64,000 nt of DNA, from assembly GCA_023078555.1 (NCBI GenBank), contig CM041198.1, positions 4,416,354 to 4,480,353 of the forward strand, given 5' to 3'. The position numbers were made by a program, and so were the translations under genes. Positions within the stretch are counted from its first letter, which is position 1. Each line of letters opens with the position of its first letter. The notes under the pieces were generated by a model. That model made no database searches. It had not been told where the DNA came from and worked only from the letters and a program-made list of their open reading frames with translations. This document shows, in pieces, positions 10,113-20,732 of this stretch. The DNA comes from Ulva prolifera. Its lineage: Eukaryota; Chlorophyta; Ulvophyceae; Ulvales; Ulvaceae.

Positions 10113-10869
10113 CTAATGTCGAGGATTACCACTACAACATGCATGAGTATCAATACGAATAGGGGCAAACGGACCTCGTTTGAGACGTCTATGATCTCTT
10201 GTGTGTGGGTTTGCAGAGTGCTGGCCGCCGTCTCTTGCCATTTCAGGCAATTTATACTTCTCAACATGTTGAGGGCAGGTGATGTTGAGGGCCTTGGTGC
10301 TGCAGGCGCGGTGCTGCACATCATCGACCAAGACACTTTGCAACGTAGCTTGGTCAGGCTGACCGTTCTTACCGAATTGCACATTAATGGTTTTCTCCTT
10401 CTGCTGGCACTTCTTACCAACGTAGATTATGTGTAATATAATCGCGATTATGGTGGGTGATGGAGACGGACGCATTCTGTACCGGCAGTAGGCGTGGCCA
10501 GAGGTGCTCATGACTGATGTCGAGAGCAGCTATGAGCTGGTGGCACGCGGAGCATATAGGCGGGAGCTGGCTGGAGCTCTTTAAGCAAGAGATGTTTGTA
10601 CTGTGCAGCTGATTGCTCTTCTTTAGCTCAGTTTGTCGGTCAAGCTGTAGTAAACTTATTGCGAGGTCACGGCTGGAGCGTCGTCGTCTGGTCTGAGCAA
10701 CTGCTTTTTTCGACTTCCCCGTGTAAATTATAGCTAGGACTCGTGCAGCTAATGCAGCTGTAAGAGGGGACAAGGCCAGCGATTCGACGCAACGTGCTGG
10801 AGCCAGGAAGGCAGGCCGGGAGCGATCGGGACTCTCGGGTCGGGCTGCTTCACCTCCACGAAGCGACAT
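10113..10869 (-). CDS. possible N-terminal exons upstream of the transposase, unrecognised
   Basis: Two minus-strand open stretches lie directly upstream of the Tnp2-like part in the same orientation: 10869-10414 (MSLRGGEAARPESPDRSRP..., Arg-rich) and about 10436-10113 (KEKTINVQFGKNGQPDQATL...). Their compositions are protein-like, but neither shows a family motif and I could not place a convincing intron between them. They could be 5' exons of the same transposon gene or an unrelated ORF. Confidence 0.3.
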
Positions 10870-11831
10870 CGCAGAAGCTCAGTCGGGTCAAGAGCAGGAG
10901 ATCATGCCGACGGGGAGGCAGCCTGGTCGCGGCGAGCAGCTACTCGCCGCGCCGCAGACGAGCGTGACTTCGACTCGGCCGTCGAAGCGGGAGTTCAGGC
11001 TCAGCTTCAGTCACTTCTTGGCTCAAATGATCGTCAGATATGTTGCATTGCTCAGGCTTGGTCCGCTTCTGGTCGTGATATTGTGGCAAAGCCCGCATGG
11101 ATACCAACTTGTCGATCAGAGCTGAAGCGAGAGAGCGTGGCGCTGACGTTCCCGCGGCCGCGGTACAGTCTCTGCTAAGTGATGTGTTCCTCGAGAGTAT
11201 TCAATCGAGTAGATTGTGAGTACACGGAGGCCAGATCCAGCGCTGCGAAATTTGCTCAGCTACACTCACGCAGCCGCTCCGTACGTCGCGCAGATTGTCT
11301 TGCACACATGGTTTGTCATGACTCATGACAGACCAGCTTCCGCTGACGGACACGCGTACCGGCACAGTAGCTGTCACTTTGTGTCGACAAGCAAGTTTTG
11401 GCGCATGACATGCACATGAAGCTTGACAGTGTCGCCTCGGAGATGATATGAGGAATGCACGAGCGCCGGTGGAGCTATGTGATATGCCTGGTAGACGGTT
11501 GTGACCCGCAAGCTTACAGAGATGTGTCGACAGCATGTCAGCTATGCTCACAGTTTGAACGCATTGTCATAATGCATGTTGCCTTCATCGTGAGCAGCCC
11601 TCATGGATTTACACATCAGAATAGGTGTAGCGGCGGCTTTGTGGCCGAGACAAATTTTCCATGCATGGGGTCCGGATTCAGTTTACCTGGTGAACAGCCT
11701 ATGCAAGGCTACATGAGACCAGGCTCGTTTCATGTGTGCCACGTGTCTTCGACACACATGTAGCGGGCATGCCGCCGCGCTGCATTTGGCAGGGCTTGAA
11801 CTCAGTTCAAGTCACAGGTTCAGGGTGAGCC
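10870..11831. other. spacer upstream of the DIRS element, no gene supported
   Basis: Short ORFs on both strands lack motifs. The 5' terminal repeat of the DIRS-like element should lie in or near this stretch, but I could not find a sequence here matching the 3' tail at 16,402-16,660, either direct or inverted. The composition becomes sharply more GC-rich from about 11,820. Confidence 0.4.
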
Positions 11832-11950
11832 ATGGCTGCTTCCGCGGCTGGCGGAGGGGCTCTCGGGAATGGGGCAGGCTGGGCTGCCCCATGGGTACTT
11901 GGGGAGGGTTACGGGTGGGGCAGTGATTTCGGGCCCTCATACAACCGAGG

Positions 11951-12973
11951 TTGGGCCGGACTGTAGCTTCCAAGGGGCGCGCAAATGCAGGGTCAGATTT
12001 CGCGCGATGGTCGCGGAGAGCGCCTCAGCGGGCGCCGCATGGCGATCCAACGGGGGCGGAGGTGGACATGGGTCGATGGGCTGCCGCGACCACAGCTGTC
12101 CAGCCGCCACCTGGGGGTGGAGATTCCAGACGATGGGAGCGTCGCTCAGAGGAGGAATAGGGGGCCCTGGAGCTGTTTAAACGGGAGGTTTCAGCCAGGA
12201 CGTCAACGGGGACTCTGGCAGTTCACCCGGCTATGTCGGCGAGGTGGGACCGCTTTGGCCGCGGTATTCGGCTGCTTCTGGACTCCAATGAGGAGCTGGA
12301 GCTGTCGGCAGACAAGGCGGCGGAGCGCACGGAGGCGTGGGTGAAGGCGGCGGTCCACCGCGTGTTCGCAGGGCCCCTCTCAGCACCGATGCATCATGAA
12401 GAGACGGCCTCCGGGCCGGAGAAGAAGCGGCATGCGGAGACGATATCTGTGCTTGAGGGCCTGTTCAGCAGCGATGTGACGCGTGTTCCCCGGTTGCCCG
12501 CGTCCCCTGATGACATGAGGCAGGCAGCGTGGCTGCCGGTGCCCCGCGAGGACATCATGAAGGCGGCGCGGACCAGCAAGTGCTTCCGGTGCGGAGCCAA
12601 GGACACCAGCGGCAAGCACTTCACGGGTGTGTGCGGGGCCAGCTTCGACACAGATCGCAATCCGCTCGTCTACAAAGGCAGGGCGGCCAGTGCTGGAGGG
12701 GGACCCGGACAGCTCTCTGGCTTCGGAATGCAGGATGGAGGGATGGGGGGGATGCGCGGATCCAGGTCGGATCGGCCCAGCCTCTCCATGGAGGAGATAC
12801 GGGCTTTTGTCGCCAGTGAGGTGCAGGCTCGCGGTGAGGACGCCTTGCGAGCCAAAGATGCCCGAGGAGGATGGCTCAGATCGCCGACGCCGCCTGCCGC
12901 AGTGCGCTTTCGGTCTCGGGAGCCGCCGCGCTACCCGGCGCCTCCTCCTCAGAGGACTCAGCGACGCGCATGA
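11951..12973 (+). pseudogene. DIRS-like gag ORF with Cys/His cluster
   Basis: In the frame 11951-12973 one TAG (about 12,158) interrupts an otherwise continuous protein: SRRWERRSEEE, stop, GALELFKREVSARTSTGTL, then MSARWDRFGRGIRLLLDSNE. The C-terminal half contains CFRCGAKDTSGKHFTGVC, a Cys2-His-Cys arrangement likely to bind zinc and nucleic acid, followed by a Gly-rich and Arg/Pro-rich tail. Position before RT and composition support a Gag-like structural role; there is no direct homology I can name. The stop TGA (12,971-12,973) overlaps the next ATG (12,970) as ATGA. A short upstream ORF at 11,832 (Gly/Trp-rich, ending at about 11,963) may be the original N-terminus. Confidence 0.6.
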
Positions 12974-13115
12974 TGGCACGGGGGGCCGAGGTGGGAGTGC
13001 ATGAGGCCGAAGCAGCAATTGGGCGGGGGGTTTTCAGAGGGCAGCAGGGAGGGTCGCTGGTGGGGCAGGGTGTTGTGGCAACGAGGGTTCCAAGAAACGG
13101 GGTAGACGGGTCAGG

Positions 13116-13154
<39 letters not shown>

Positions 13155-15304
13155 GATGAGATCAAGGAGCTCTACGAGGTCATGCGCGCGGTGAGGACGT
13201 TTTCCAGAGACGATCCGCCAGAAGGGGGGGTATGGGCATCGAGTATCGGGATGGACGATGTGTTCTGGGATGCATACCCGCGGTTTCAGGGTGGTTTCAG
13301 GGCAGGCAATCTCCTAGGGAGAGAGGGCGACTGGGACGGGGTTTTCGCAGAAGAGGATGTGCATCTGACAGCGCGGCTTAGACGATGGTTGCAGCAGGGA
13401 TACTGGGTATGGGTGGATCTCACGCTTTTGAGGGATGCGCAGCCGCGCGAGCTGAAGCTGAAGATGGAGGAGTTAAGATGGGCTGAGGCACACGTCAAGG
13501 ACACGCTGCTGTCGGTGGGGGCAATTGAAGAGGTCGCGATTGAAGATCTGCGGCCGGGGACCATAGTGTGCAATGTGGTCATTGCGTACAAGAACGGGGA
13601 GATGAGCCGGTTTTGCTGGTCCGGCAAGCCCACCAACAAGGGCTTGAAGGAGAAGAAATTCAAGATGGAGGCGTGGGCGGAGATAGCAGCGATGACGGCG
13701 CCTGGATTTTGGGCGTTCAGCTTAGATCTGGAGAAGGGTTATCTTCAGTTTGCGCAGGCGGAGGCAATGAAGGACTTCTGCGTCTTGCGGGTGGGGCAGA
13801 AGGTGCACAGGTACAAAGTCATGCCTTTCGGCCTAGCCTCCGCGCCCGCGATTTCTCATTTGCGGTGAAGAGGGTAGTAGCAATCTTTAGGTCAAGGGGG
13901 TTCAGGGTGAGCTTCTACATCGACGACTTGATCTTCTTCGCGGAGTCACGGGAGAGGGCACTGTGGATGAGGGCTCAGGTGCTGGGGATTCTACACAGGT
14001 TGGGGCTGAGGGTGTCGCGGAAGAAGAGCCTTCTTGAGCAGGGCCAGCTGCTAGGGCACCTGGGACTTTAAATGGACCTCCGGCATTGTAGATTGTACGT
14101 GCCGGAGCAAAAGGTAATGAGCTTCAAGATGATGGCAGCGGAACTTCTACGGACACACCGGCGGGTGGAAGGCAGGGCACTCGCTCGGGTAGTGGGCAAG
14201 CTGGTCGCGTTCCGGCCGGCGTGCCCAGGGGTGGTAGTTTTTTCTCGTGGGCTCATGTGGGGGGTAGCATCATCGCCGCTGAAGCGGGGTGCGACGGTGC
14301 AGATGGAAGCAGTGGTGCGAGGGGCGTTTCTGTGGCGGGATTATTCATGCAAAGTTGCACTAGGTGAGCTCGCAATCGCAGAACTGCGGTTCTGGTTGCA
14401 GAGCATTTTCCGGGTATGTTCAGCACGGTTTGGGAAGCATGTTGCCGTGGTAGGGCTGTTGGGCGAGTGCTTGGGGCAGGGGGGGGCTGTGTTGGGGCAC
14501 CTGGCGGGTGAGAGATCTGCACGCCGGTTCTGCGTGGCTGAGATTGTCAGCGGAGCGTGGGACAGGAGAGCCGAGGGCTCCCGGCCGGTACGCGCGTTGG
14601 CCAAGATGGTGGCCATTTGTGCCCAACACGGTGGCGAGTGGCGGCACAAGCGTGTGCATTTCTGTACTGACGTCGTTGGCGCGGCGGTTGCAGCGGCCAA
14701 GGGTTCCGTGCATGACACTGCGCTGCATGCATTGAGTATTAGGTTGTGGGGTACCGCGCTACGGTTTGGGATAGAGATCAGCTGCCAGGTTCTAGCATCC
14801 GACGGCATTGTGTTCCAAGGCGGCGAGGGATTTGCCCACGCCGCAAACCAGGCTGATTGTATGTTGAGTGAGAAAGCATTCCGTGATGTGTGGGCGTGGA
14901 AAGGGCCATTTGATGTGGATTGTTGTGCATCACCGGGTTCAGTACAAAGTCACCCCACAACAGGAGAGGAACTACCAGTCGTGTCGCCGTTCATGAACAC
15001 GGCATTGCATTCTGATGTGTTGTCGTTTGTCCATCCAGGCCGCCTGTATGCCTTTCCGCCGGGCCTGCTTGTGTATAGATTAATGGCTCATGTGCTGCGC
15101 GAGCGATTGCGTATGGTTATTGTCTTGCCGTGGTGGCCAACGCAGCCATGGTTCCCTTTGACCAAGTCCCGTGAGCTGATGCGCCTAGGTGTGTTGTCGG
15201 ATGTGGTTGTTCCCGCAGCTTCCATACGGGCGCACCCTTCTGGGGATAATTTTGATGTTTCCTCGACGAGGGTCGACATGGTGGCGGCCGCGTTCAACAT
15301 GTAA
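12970..15304 (+). pseudogene. DIRS pol: reverse transcriptase, RNase H and DIRS C-terminal domain
   Basis: After the G run, the frame from 13,152 has the RT fingers/palm: KNGEMSRFCWSGKPTNKGL, FKMEAWAEIAAM, FSLDLEKGYLQF (first catalytic Asp at 13,725) and VMPFGLASAP. A one-base shift near 13,850 is needed to continue with the catalytic FYIDDLIF (YxDD, 13,916-13,927) and GQLLGHLGL. A TAA at 14,069-14,071 falls before MDLRHCRLYVPEQKV, whose DIRS counterpart is continuous. RNase H follows: HKRVHFCTDVVGAAVAAAKG and ANQADCMLSE. Then the DIRS-typical VDCCASPGSVQS ... YAFPPGLLVYRLMAHVL and IVLPWWPTQPWFPLTK. The enzyme would copy element RNA and degrade the RNA strand. RT active-site residues are intact, but the frame is broken in at least three places. 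Confidence 0.88.
13118..13151 (+). repeat. 34-nt G homopolymer at a reading-frame change
   Basis: An uninterrupted run of 34 G lies between the start of the pol frame (MMARGAEVGVHEAEA..., frame of 12,970) and the RT frame (TDEIKELYEVMRAV..., frame of 13,182). The two frames differ by one base, and the run is exactly where they must join. Slippage during replication or sequencing would explain the difference. Confidence 0.9.
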
Positions 15305-15531
15305 TAGGGGATAGTCTAAGCAGCGACCTGTGGTATCGGTATATGCACACCTCCCCTCAGGCCTCGTGCTAGCGGGATGGTCGATCACGGGAACATACAC
15401 GCCGGAACTGCGAGGGGGGCACACACTCAAACTTATACAATCTGTCGGGCTGCCATTAATTGCGCACACACACGCACACATGACAGAGGGGGGCGTAATT
15501 CTGTTGCTTTTGGGTTCCATCCGGGGATGGT

Positions 15532-16401
15532 GTGCAGGGAGAGGATCTCCGGGAAGTGCTCACGGGGCTGGCATACAGTTCAAACACGCTGAAAGCGTAC
15601 ACTCAGCAATTTCAGCAATGTCAGAAATTCTGTGCCCGATTAGGGCTACCATTGCAATCAGAACAATCAGCCGCATACTGGATTTTGCATGCATCAGAAG
15701 TGCTGCACCTCAAGAAGGCCACAGTTCGTGCGAAGTTGGCAGCGTTTAAGTGGGATCACGCCACGCTGTGAGACCGTGGTCAGGTGAACACGACGATCGG
15801 GTCAGTGCTGTATCTCACTCAACGGGCCATTATGCGAAGAGCGGATGATCGGGAGCCCAAACTCTCGGTGGGCCGGGAGGGGTTGCGGGCAATTCAGGGG
15901 AGGTTGGGGATGGAGGGGAGGAGTGAACACGAGCAGCAGCTGTGGGCATGGTGGCTGCTGTCCTACCGTGCATTTTTGTGTTGCTCGGAGGCTGCGGCGA
16001 TTCGCTGGGAGCATTTGTCTTTTACCCGTGCCAATGATGGCGGGCGAGTGCTATTGCTGAGGCTGGCAGTGTCGGGTCGGCAGATCTTCAAGAACCACTG
16101 TGAGTCAATAGATTTCCGCATCCTCGCAGAGCCGGGTGGTCTATGCGCGGTGCAGGCCCTGATGGCATGGTGTTGTCAAAGCGGTCGCGCCGGGGGCTTG
16201 TGTTTGACTTGTCTCCGGAACAGGCTAGGGCTGAGCTGCAGCTGCGCAGTGCTGGGCGGCAGGCCGGGCCAGTATGGTTTGCATTCACTTCGCGCCGGGG
16301 CAGCTACCGATGCGGAGGCAGCAGGACGCCCGGTCATGGAGATAAAATTCTTGGGACGATGGCAGTCTGCAATGGTGATGCAGTACATGCGCGCGGGGTA
16401 G
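15532..16401 (+). pseudogene. DIRS tyrosine recombinase, one stop, catalytic Arg I lost
   Basis: The frame begins with a core-binding (SAM-like) domain, LTGLAYSSNTLKAYTQQFQQ, runs to a TGA at 15,769-15,771, then continues in the same frame through the catalytic domain to 16,401. Of the tetrad R-H-R-Y, this copy shows HSLR (H167, R170, counting from 15,784), W193 in LGRWQS and the nucleophile Y201 in QYMRAG. The first Arg, normally in the 'L-R-R-S-E' box, is Cys (FLCCSEAAAIRW, TGT at 15,979). YRs integrate circular cDNA without target duplication. The stop and the lost Arg make activity unlikely. Confidence 0.85.
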
Positions 16402-16525
16402 CAGTTGGCTGCCGAGTTCGGCCTCCCGGGTGCGGGCGTGCGGGGGTTGCGCGTTTTGTGATTACTTACTGCGGAAACCTCAGTTGTTTCAGAAATATAT
16501 AAGGGGTAGTGCCTGCAAGTGCTAC

Positions 16526-16558
16526 GTGCCTCCGGGCACCGGTGTTTATTCAACACCG
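16526..16558 (+). terminator. paired hairpins at the 3' end of the DIRS element
   Basis: Two adjacent dyads: GTGCC-TCCG-GGCAC at 16,526-16,539 and CGGTGTT-TATTC-AACACCG at 16,540-16,558. They lie about 125 bp after the YR stop, where the GC-rich element composition ends. They may mark the 3' terminus or RNA end of the element; this is inferred from position only. Confidence 0.4.
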
Positions 16559-16659
16559 CCGTCTGAGTGACCATAACCTTCACTTTCTTGGTGCGCTTGT
16601 TCTGTATACAGATGAACAAGCTTATGCCAGTAAGACGACAAGTTGATTCAGCACCATGC

Positions 16660-19341
16660 ACAAGAGTGCCGCACGGTGGTGTCTATGTCGGGGATAACGG
16701 CAGGGCAGGGGCGGTGATACCCAGCAAAAGCTGTCCAGTTTAGCTTGATTCCATCTGGAAGCAGGCGAATGCCTTGAATGCCACATCTGTCACAACTACT
16801 AAAGCCGGTGTGTCCAGTTGTCAAAGCCCATCCTCACCTCGCCGGGGTGTCTGCGAAAGAAAAGACGAAGACAGGATATACCTGCCGACATTTCCGCCTG
16901 AAAGTGTCCGAAACCCGTATGGGAAGACCTTCCACCACATATTTTCTTGCAATGCCAGCACGCATGGATCACAACACTGTGCTAGAAGCACCACATCGCT
17001 CCTATGGTGAAGTGACAGGGAAGATGGCCGGAGAGAAATGGCTCCCGCACACATACCATCTTTGGCAACAGAACCATTGGGTTCATGAGTCTTAAACTAC
17101 TCCCAAATGATTGACATGAACTCTTGCAAATTGTGTTACAAAAGAGTGAACGGGAGAAAACAAACACTGAAACCGAACTCTCGCAAATTGGATGGCTCTT
17201 TCTCCCCTCCGATAAAAGCTAGTGGATAACATGCTAAGTCTGTGTTGCAGAGGAAGCCGGGTAGATCAAGGCACTTGATGCCCACAACTGCTGTTGTCGC
17301 TCTGCCATGCTGGTGAAGCTGGACACCATCCACAAATAACGAATAACACAAAGTCAAGACATCGCCAGAAGCTGTCATGATTTCATCGCTAGGATCGGGA
17401 TCCACAAAAACCTCCGGTCTACATGTTGGTGCGGCTGCAGCGGTGGAAGGCCCAGCCACTTCTGGGGAAGCAAGGCCCGAGTCACCTGGGTGCTCGGAGA
17501 CCTGACTGGACAGGGCTGAGATGACGTGGCCATGCACTTCATCAAGACGCTTGTACACCAGAGAGTCTAACATGGTTCGTGTGCGCGTGCCCGCGAATTG
17601 TGCACGTCATTGTGCACGTCAACATCTCGACTCCAAACATGTGTCTCACTACGTCATCTAGCTCAAGAGTATAAGCACTGCAAACTTGCGAAAGTGCACA
17701 TGAATAAATGCATGCAGGGTGTATACATGACATGGCAACGGAGGTGAACAAACCTCCGTGCAGGCTGCAATTGATTGTTCCTCTTTGAGTAACGCAGGTT
17801 TCCACAATTGACACAACGTTCGCCGTGCCTCAAACGTCTCTCAGCCATTGGTTACGATCGACCATAAACAGTCGGGCATTGCCCATTGTCACACAAATCC
17901 CATGCATATGCATCCGGACCTTGGAGGCACAACACCCCATTGATTAGATGTTCAGACCTACGATGTTTACTATATGTCACACACAATGTCTTGTGTGGGT
18001 GCATCTCAAGCAGGACATCATTGCAGCATCACATACATGTACAATGGTTGTGCAGCCAACAAAACTCGGGGACACACCGAGGCATGAAATTGTTGTCGCC
18101 ACTCAGAAAGTCTCCGATGGACAACAGTCTGCATAAGTCATCGAACGCCCTTCGCGTCATACCGCCGCGCAATTTCATTGCGGCAAGGCAAAAGCAGGCT
18201 TGGCTGACTGTGATTGTGCTCCCAGATGCCACCACCTCGTCCGCGTTGTCTTGATAACATCGCACCGTGTATGGTCGAGGAGGTGGCAACCCCTCATCTA
18301 GTTGCGCAGCCTTCTGAAGATCCATGCGGTACAATAGCTCAGCAGTGAGAACCTGCATATTGACATCCGGAGCAGCCTGGAGACCTTGCGATGAGGAGGC
18401 CTCCAAAACTGCAGCACTGTCGACCCCTCCACGGGAACGGATCTCATCTTCTCCAAATCGGATGAGGCTGGCCACATCCTGCACCGCACAGAGCGTGACC
18501 TTAGACCTGTTTGATACGATCTAGAAGATAAATAAATGAGTGCCACATCGTAAAGAGATGCAGTGTCATAACGACTAGGAAACTTTTGCACTGGACACAA
18601 TAACGTGGACTGTCCGCATATTGTGCATCATCCTCTCCATTGACAGCCTCAAGAAGAGGCCTTGACTTTGTGGCGGCCGTGTCATCAACCTCCCAAGACA
18701 AGGGCACAACAACGAATGTCTCTTCCGACTGCTGATCATCACCTGGGGGCGGTATGTATGGTGGTAGCTTGGGCCCTTCGTCCTCAGCGTTCTGACAGCT
18801 GGTGTATATAATATATTCACTCCTGAAGACCCTGTTGGTCTTGAATATGGGCTAGCAGGATCACTCGGGTCATCATGCTGGGGTAATGGCGGAGATGGCT
18901 GCCTATGTTGAGCACTTGCGTCGCCACCTGCAGCAACATATACACAGCGCTCCGGCGTGACCACATTAGCTATGAGAAACAACTGTCCACCATCTGAAGA
19001 ACGTTGCGCTTGTGCGTCTTGGAAATGAAATGTCGACTCAGGTGCCCCGTGTGTCTAACCTTCTTGCCGCACCTTCTGCACCAGAACCAGCTGTATGTAA
19101 GACTCACAAATTCTTCCCTCGTTGGCTCCTCTGTTCGACTGAGATCTCGACCTCTTCTTTGCCAGTGACTGCGTCCATGGACGACGTTTCTGCTATCGCT
19201 AATACTACGCCATTCTCCGGACACAGATCGTGCCCTAGACAACCACAGATAATTTTCAAGTGGCTCGTACCAAACGTCGACGTGACTCAGACGATCGCAT
19301 CGCGCACGCACTGTGGAACTAAACCACCCACAGCCACGCAA
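16660..19341 (-). pseudogene. second Tnp2-like transposase, N-terminal and middle part, with C2H2 finger
   Basis: Reading leftward, 19,341-18,970 carries a C2H2 finger, WCRRCGKKVRHTGHLSRHF...TH (C-x2-C-x12-H-x5-H). An acidic/Pro-rich linker follows, then a conserved N-terminal region, QACFCLAAMKLRGGMTRRAF ... DNNFMPRCVPEFCW (18,484-18,029). Around 17,900-17,760 comes the Tnp2 cysteine cluster, LCDNGQCPTVYG ... ERCVNCGNLRYSKRN. The next exon (17,573-17,136) has LTLCYSLFVDGVQLHQHGR, matching the 'L-x-L-x-x-D-G-V' block. Near 16,850-16,760, DTPAR ... TTGHTGFSSCDRCGIQG matches the 'D-x-P-A-R ... G-H-x-G-Y/F-x-x-C-x-x-C' block. A TAG near 17,088 and a frame change before DTPAR show decay. A 16-bp near-repeat (17,118 and 17,175) lies at an exon edge. 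The D-x-M-H part is absent; the DIRS tail begins where it would continue. Several exon joins are unresolved. Confidence 0.75.
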
Positions 19342-20338
19342 TGCGAGGGTCCTTCAGCGATGGCGCCGTCCATGGCCTCGATCAGCGGCAGGAAGTAGAT
19401 GTAGCTGCATTTAGTTGACAAAGACGTACATGTCAAAATGCAGGATTATGGTGTGACAGCTAATACCATGCAGTAGCGGGTGAAGCAGAGTGACCGATAC
19501 AGCATTTCTGCCTACACCCGCGGCCGTATTGGCTCCCTTGCAAGCGGGCACGTCAAGGGCATATCGCGCGGGGTAGAAAAAAATGTCGTGTACAGCGTAT
19601 AGAGCTTAATTAATTCTTCAAAACGGCGAATTGCCGGAGCCACTCCACGCATCTAGATAATAGAGCGCGATGGTCGCGGCTGGTGAATGACATCAATACA
19701 TCGGTGGATCAGTTTTGGCAGGCCCGGCGACGACCTTGAGTATGATGTAGGTATGGCATTTAAAAAATCCCCGCAAACGTTCCCTAATGTTGCGTCTCAA
19801 GACCGGAGCAGCACAACGCTTCGCGAGCAACACGTAGCTATGCCTGAGCTGCGTCAGGTTACACACAACAAAATCTCCGTGACATCACACACAAATTCAC
19901 ATCTCCAAACCTTTCCGAATGTGGACCGCTTCAATGTGGGGACGAGGTACTCGTCATCTCAAGTGCACACCACCGATTAGTCAATCTGATGCAGCTGCAC
20001 TCCGTGTACCGGTTGGCACTCAAGTACTTGACTCTCCACGGCAGTATGCACAGTACAAGTCTTGCAATAGATCAATTAGCAATCCTTCTACTAGCACTGA
20101 ACCCATGTGTGCGGCTCCATGATGCAGTTCCCAAAGGGAGAGATGATTGACATCACTGCATATATCTGCTGATCAGCAACTCAAGTGTTGAGCACACCGC
20201 GCATCGGTGCACCGGTACCCCTCACGTCCACGCATCAAATACTCATGTTCCCCAGTGTTTTCACATGCTTTGAGGCTTCTTGAGGCCTGGCGTGCTGGTG
20301 GCCTTGGCTCATGCAGCCTGGCTCGCCATACATAACAG

Positions 20339-20732
20339 CTCACCCGAGGGGTGAGTGGTGCACACCCCTGCATCACTGAATGATGTGCATTGCACATGAA
20401 TCGGAGTCATTTCAACTCGCTTGACATGATCGAAGTCATTGTAGTGCCCAGCCACCGATATATGCCCACATGTGGGGAGTTGGTTACCAGGATCCCCTGC
20501 GCCTAGCTCACCCTGTCAATTGACGCACCCCGCAGGTGAGGAGAACTGAGTCCCGCTCTTACGTACATGCTTCCATGCGCAACAAATCATGAAATCAGCA
20601 TATCACATGGACACCTTGAGGCATATGATTTACAAGGAATGCTATTTAATGTGGATTCGAAAGACAACCTGTGACTTACAAAGTAGCTCACCCATTGGTG
20701 GCGCACCTTGCCTGGTGGCGCACCCAGGTGAG
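20339..20732. repeat. three CTCACC...GGTGAG dyads
   Basis: A perfect hairpin CTCACCC-GAG-GGGTGAG is at 20,339-20,355. Wider pairs of CTCACC and GGTGAG are at 20,507/20,535 and 20,687/20,727, the last enclosing two copies of GGTGGCGCACC. The spacing between units is about 168-180 bp. They could be diverged copies of one repeat or protein-binding dyads. Confidence 0.5.

Larger units (their letters stand above)
11832..16560 (+). mobile_element. DIRS-type tyrosine-recombinase retroelement, GC-rich, decayed
   Basis: The order gag, RT, RNase H, DIRS C-terminal domain, tyrosine recombinase, all plus strand, defines the DIRS group, which replicates through reverse transcription and integrates with a YR instead of an integrase. 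Limits are approximate: the left edge is the first in-frame ATG (11,832) and the GC-content step, the right edge a pair of hairpins after the YR. Terminal repeats were not identified. At least three in-frame stops (TAG about 12,158; TAA 14,069; TGA 15,769) and two frame changes (at the G run 13,118-13,151 and near 13,850) show the copy is not functional. It separates two minus-strand Tnp2-like fragments. Confidence 0.85.

Noticed and set aside
11500-11831. Left terminal repeat of the DIRS element
   Set aside because: No direct or inverted match to the 3' tail could be found by eye; an alignment of the two flanks would settle it.
12380-13018. Long minus-strand ORF opposite the DIRS gag
   Set aside because: An antisense shadow in GC-rich DNA, without motifs; the plus frame is followed by RT and recombinase.
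8147-16401. Alternative genetic code with TAG as Gln, suggested by the TAG after CAG near 8964
   Set aside because: TAA, TGA and frameshifts interrupt conserved frames equally, so ordinary pseudogene decay explains it.
19060-19120. A short GTGAGT...CAG intron inside the C2H2 finger ORF
   Set aside because: Splicing it would remove the first Cys and lead into a stop; the unspliced frame gives a well-formed zinc finger.
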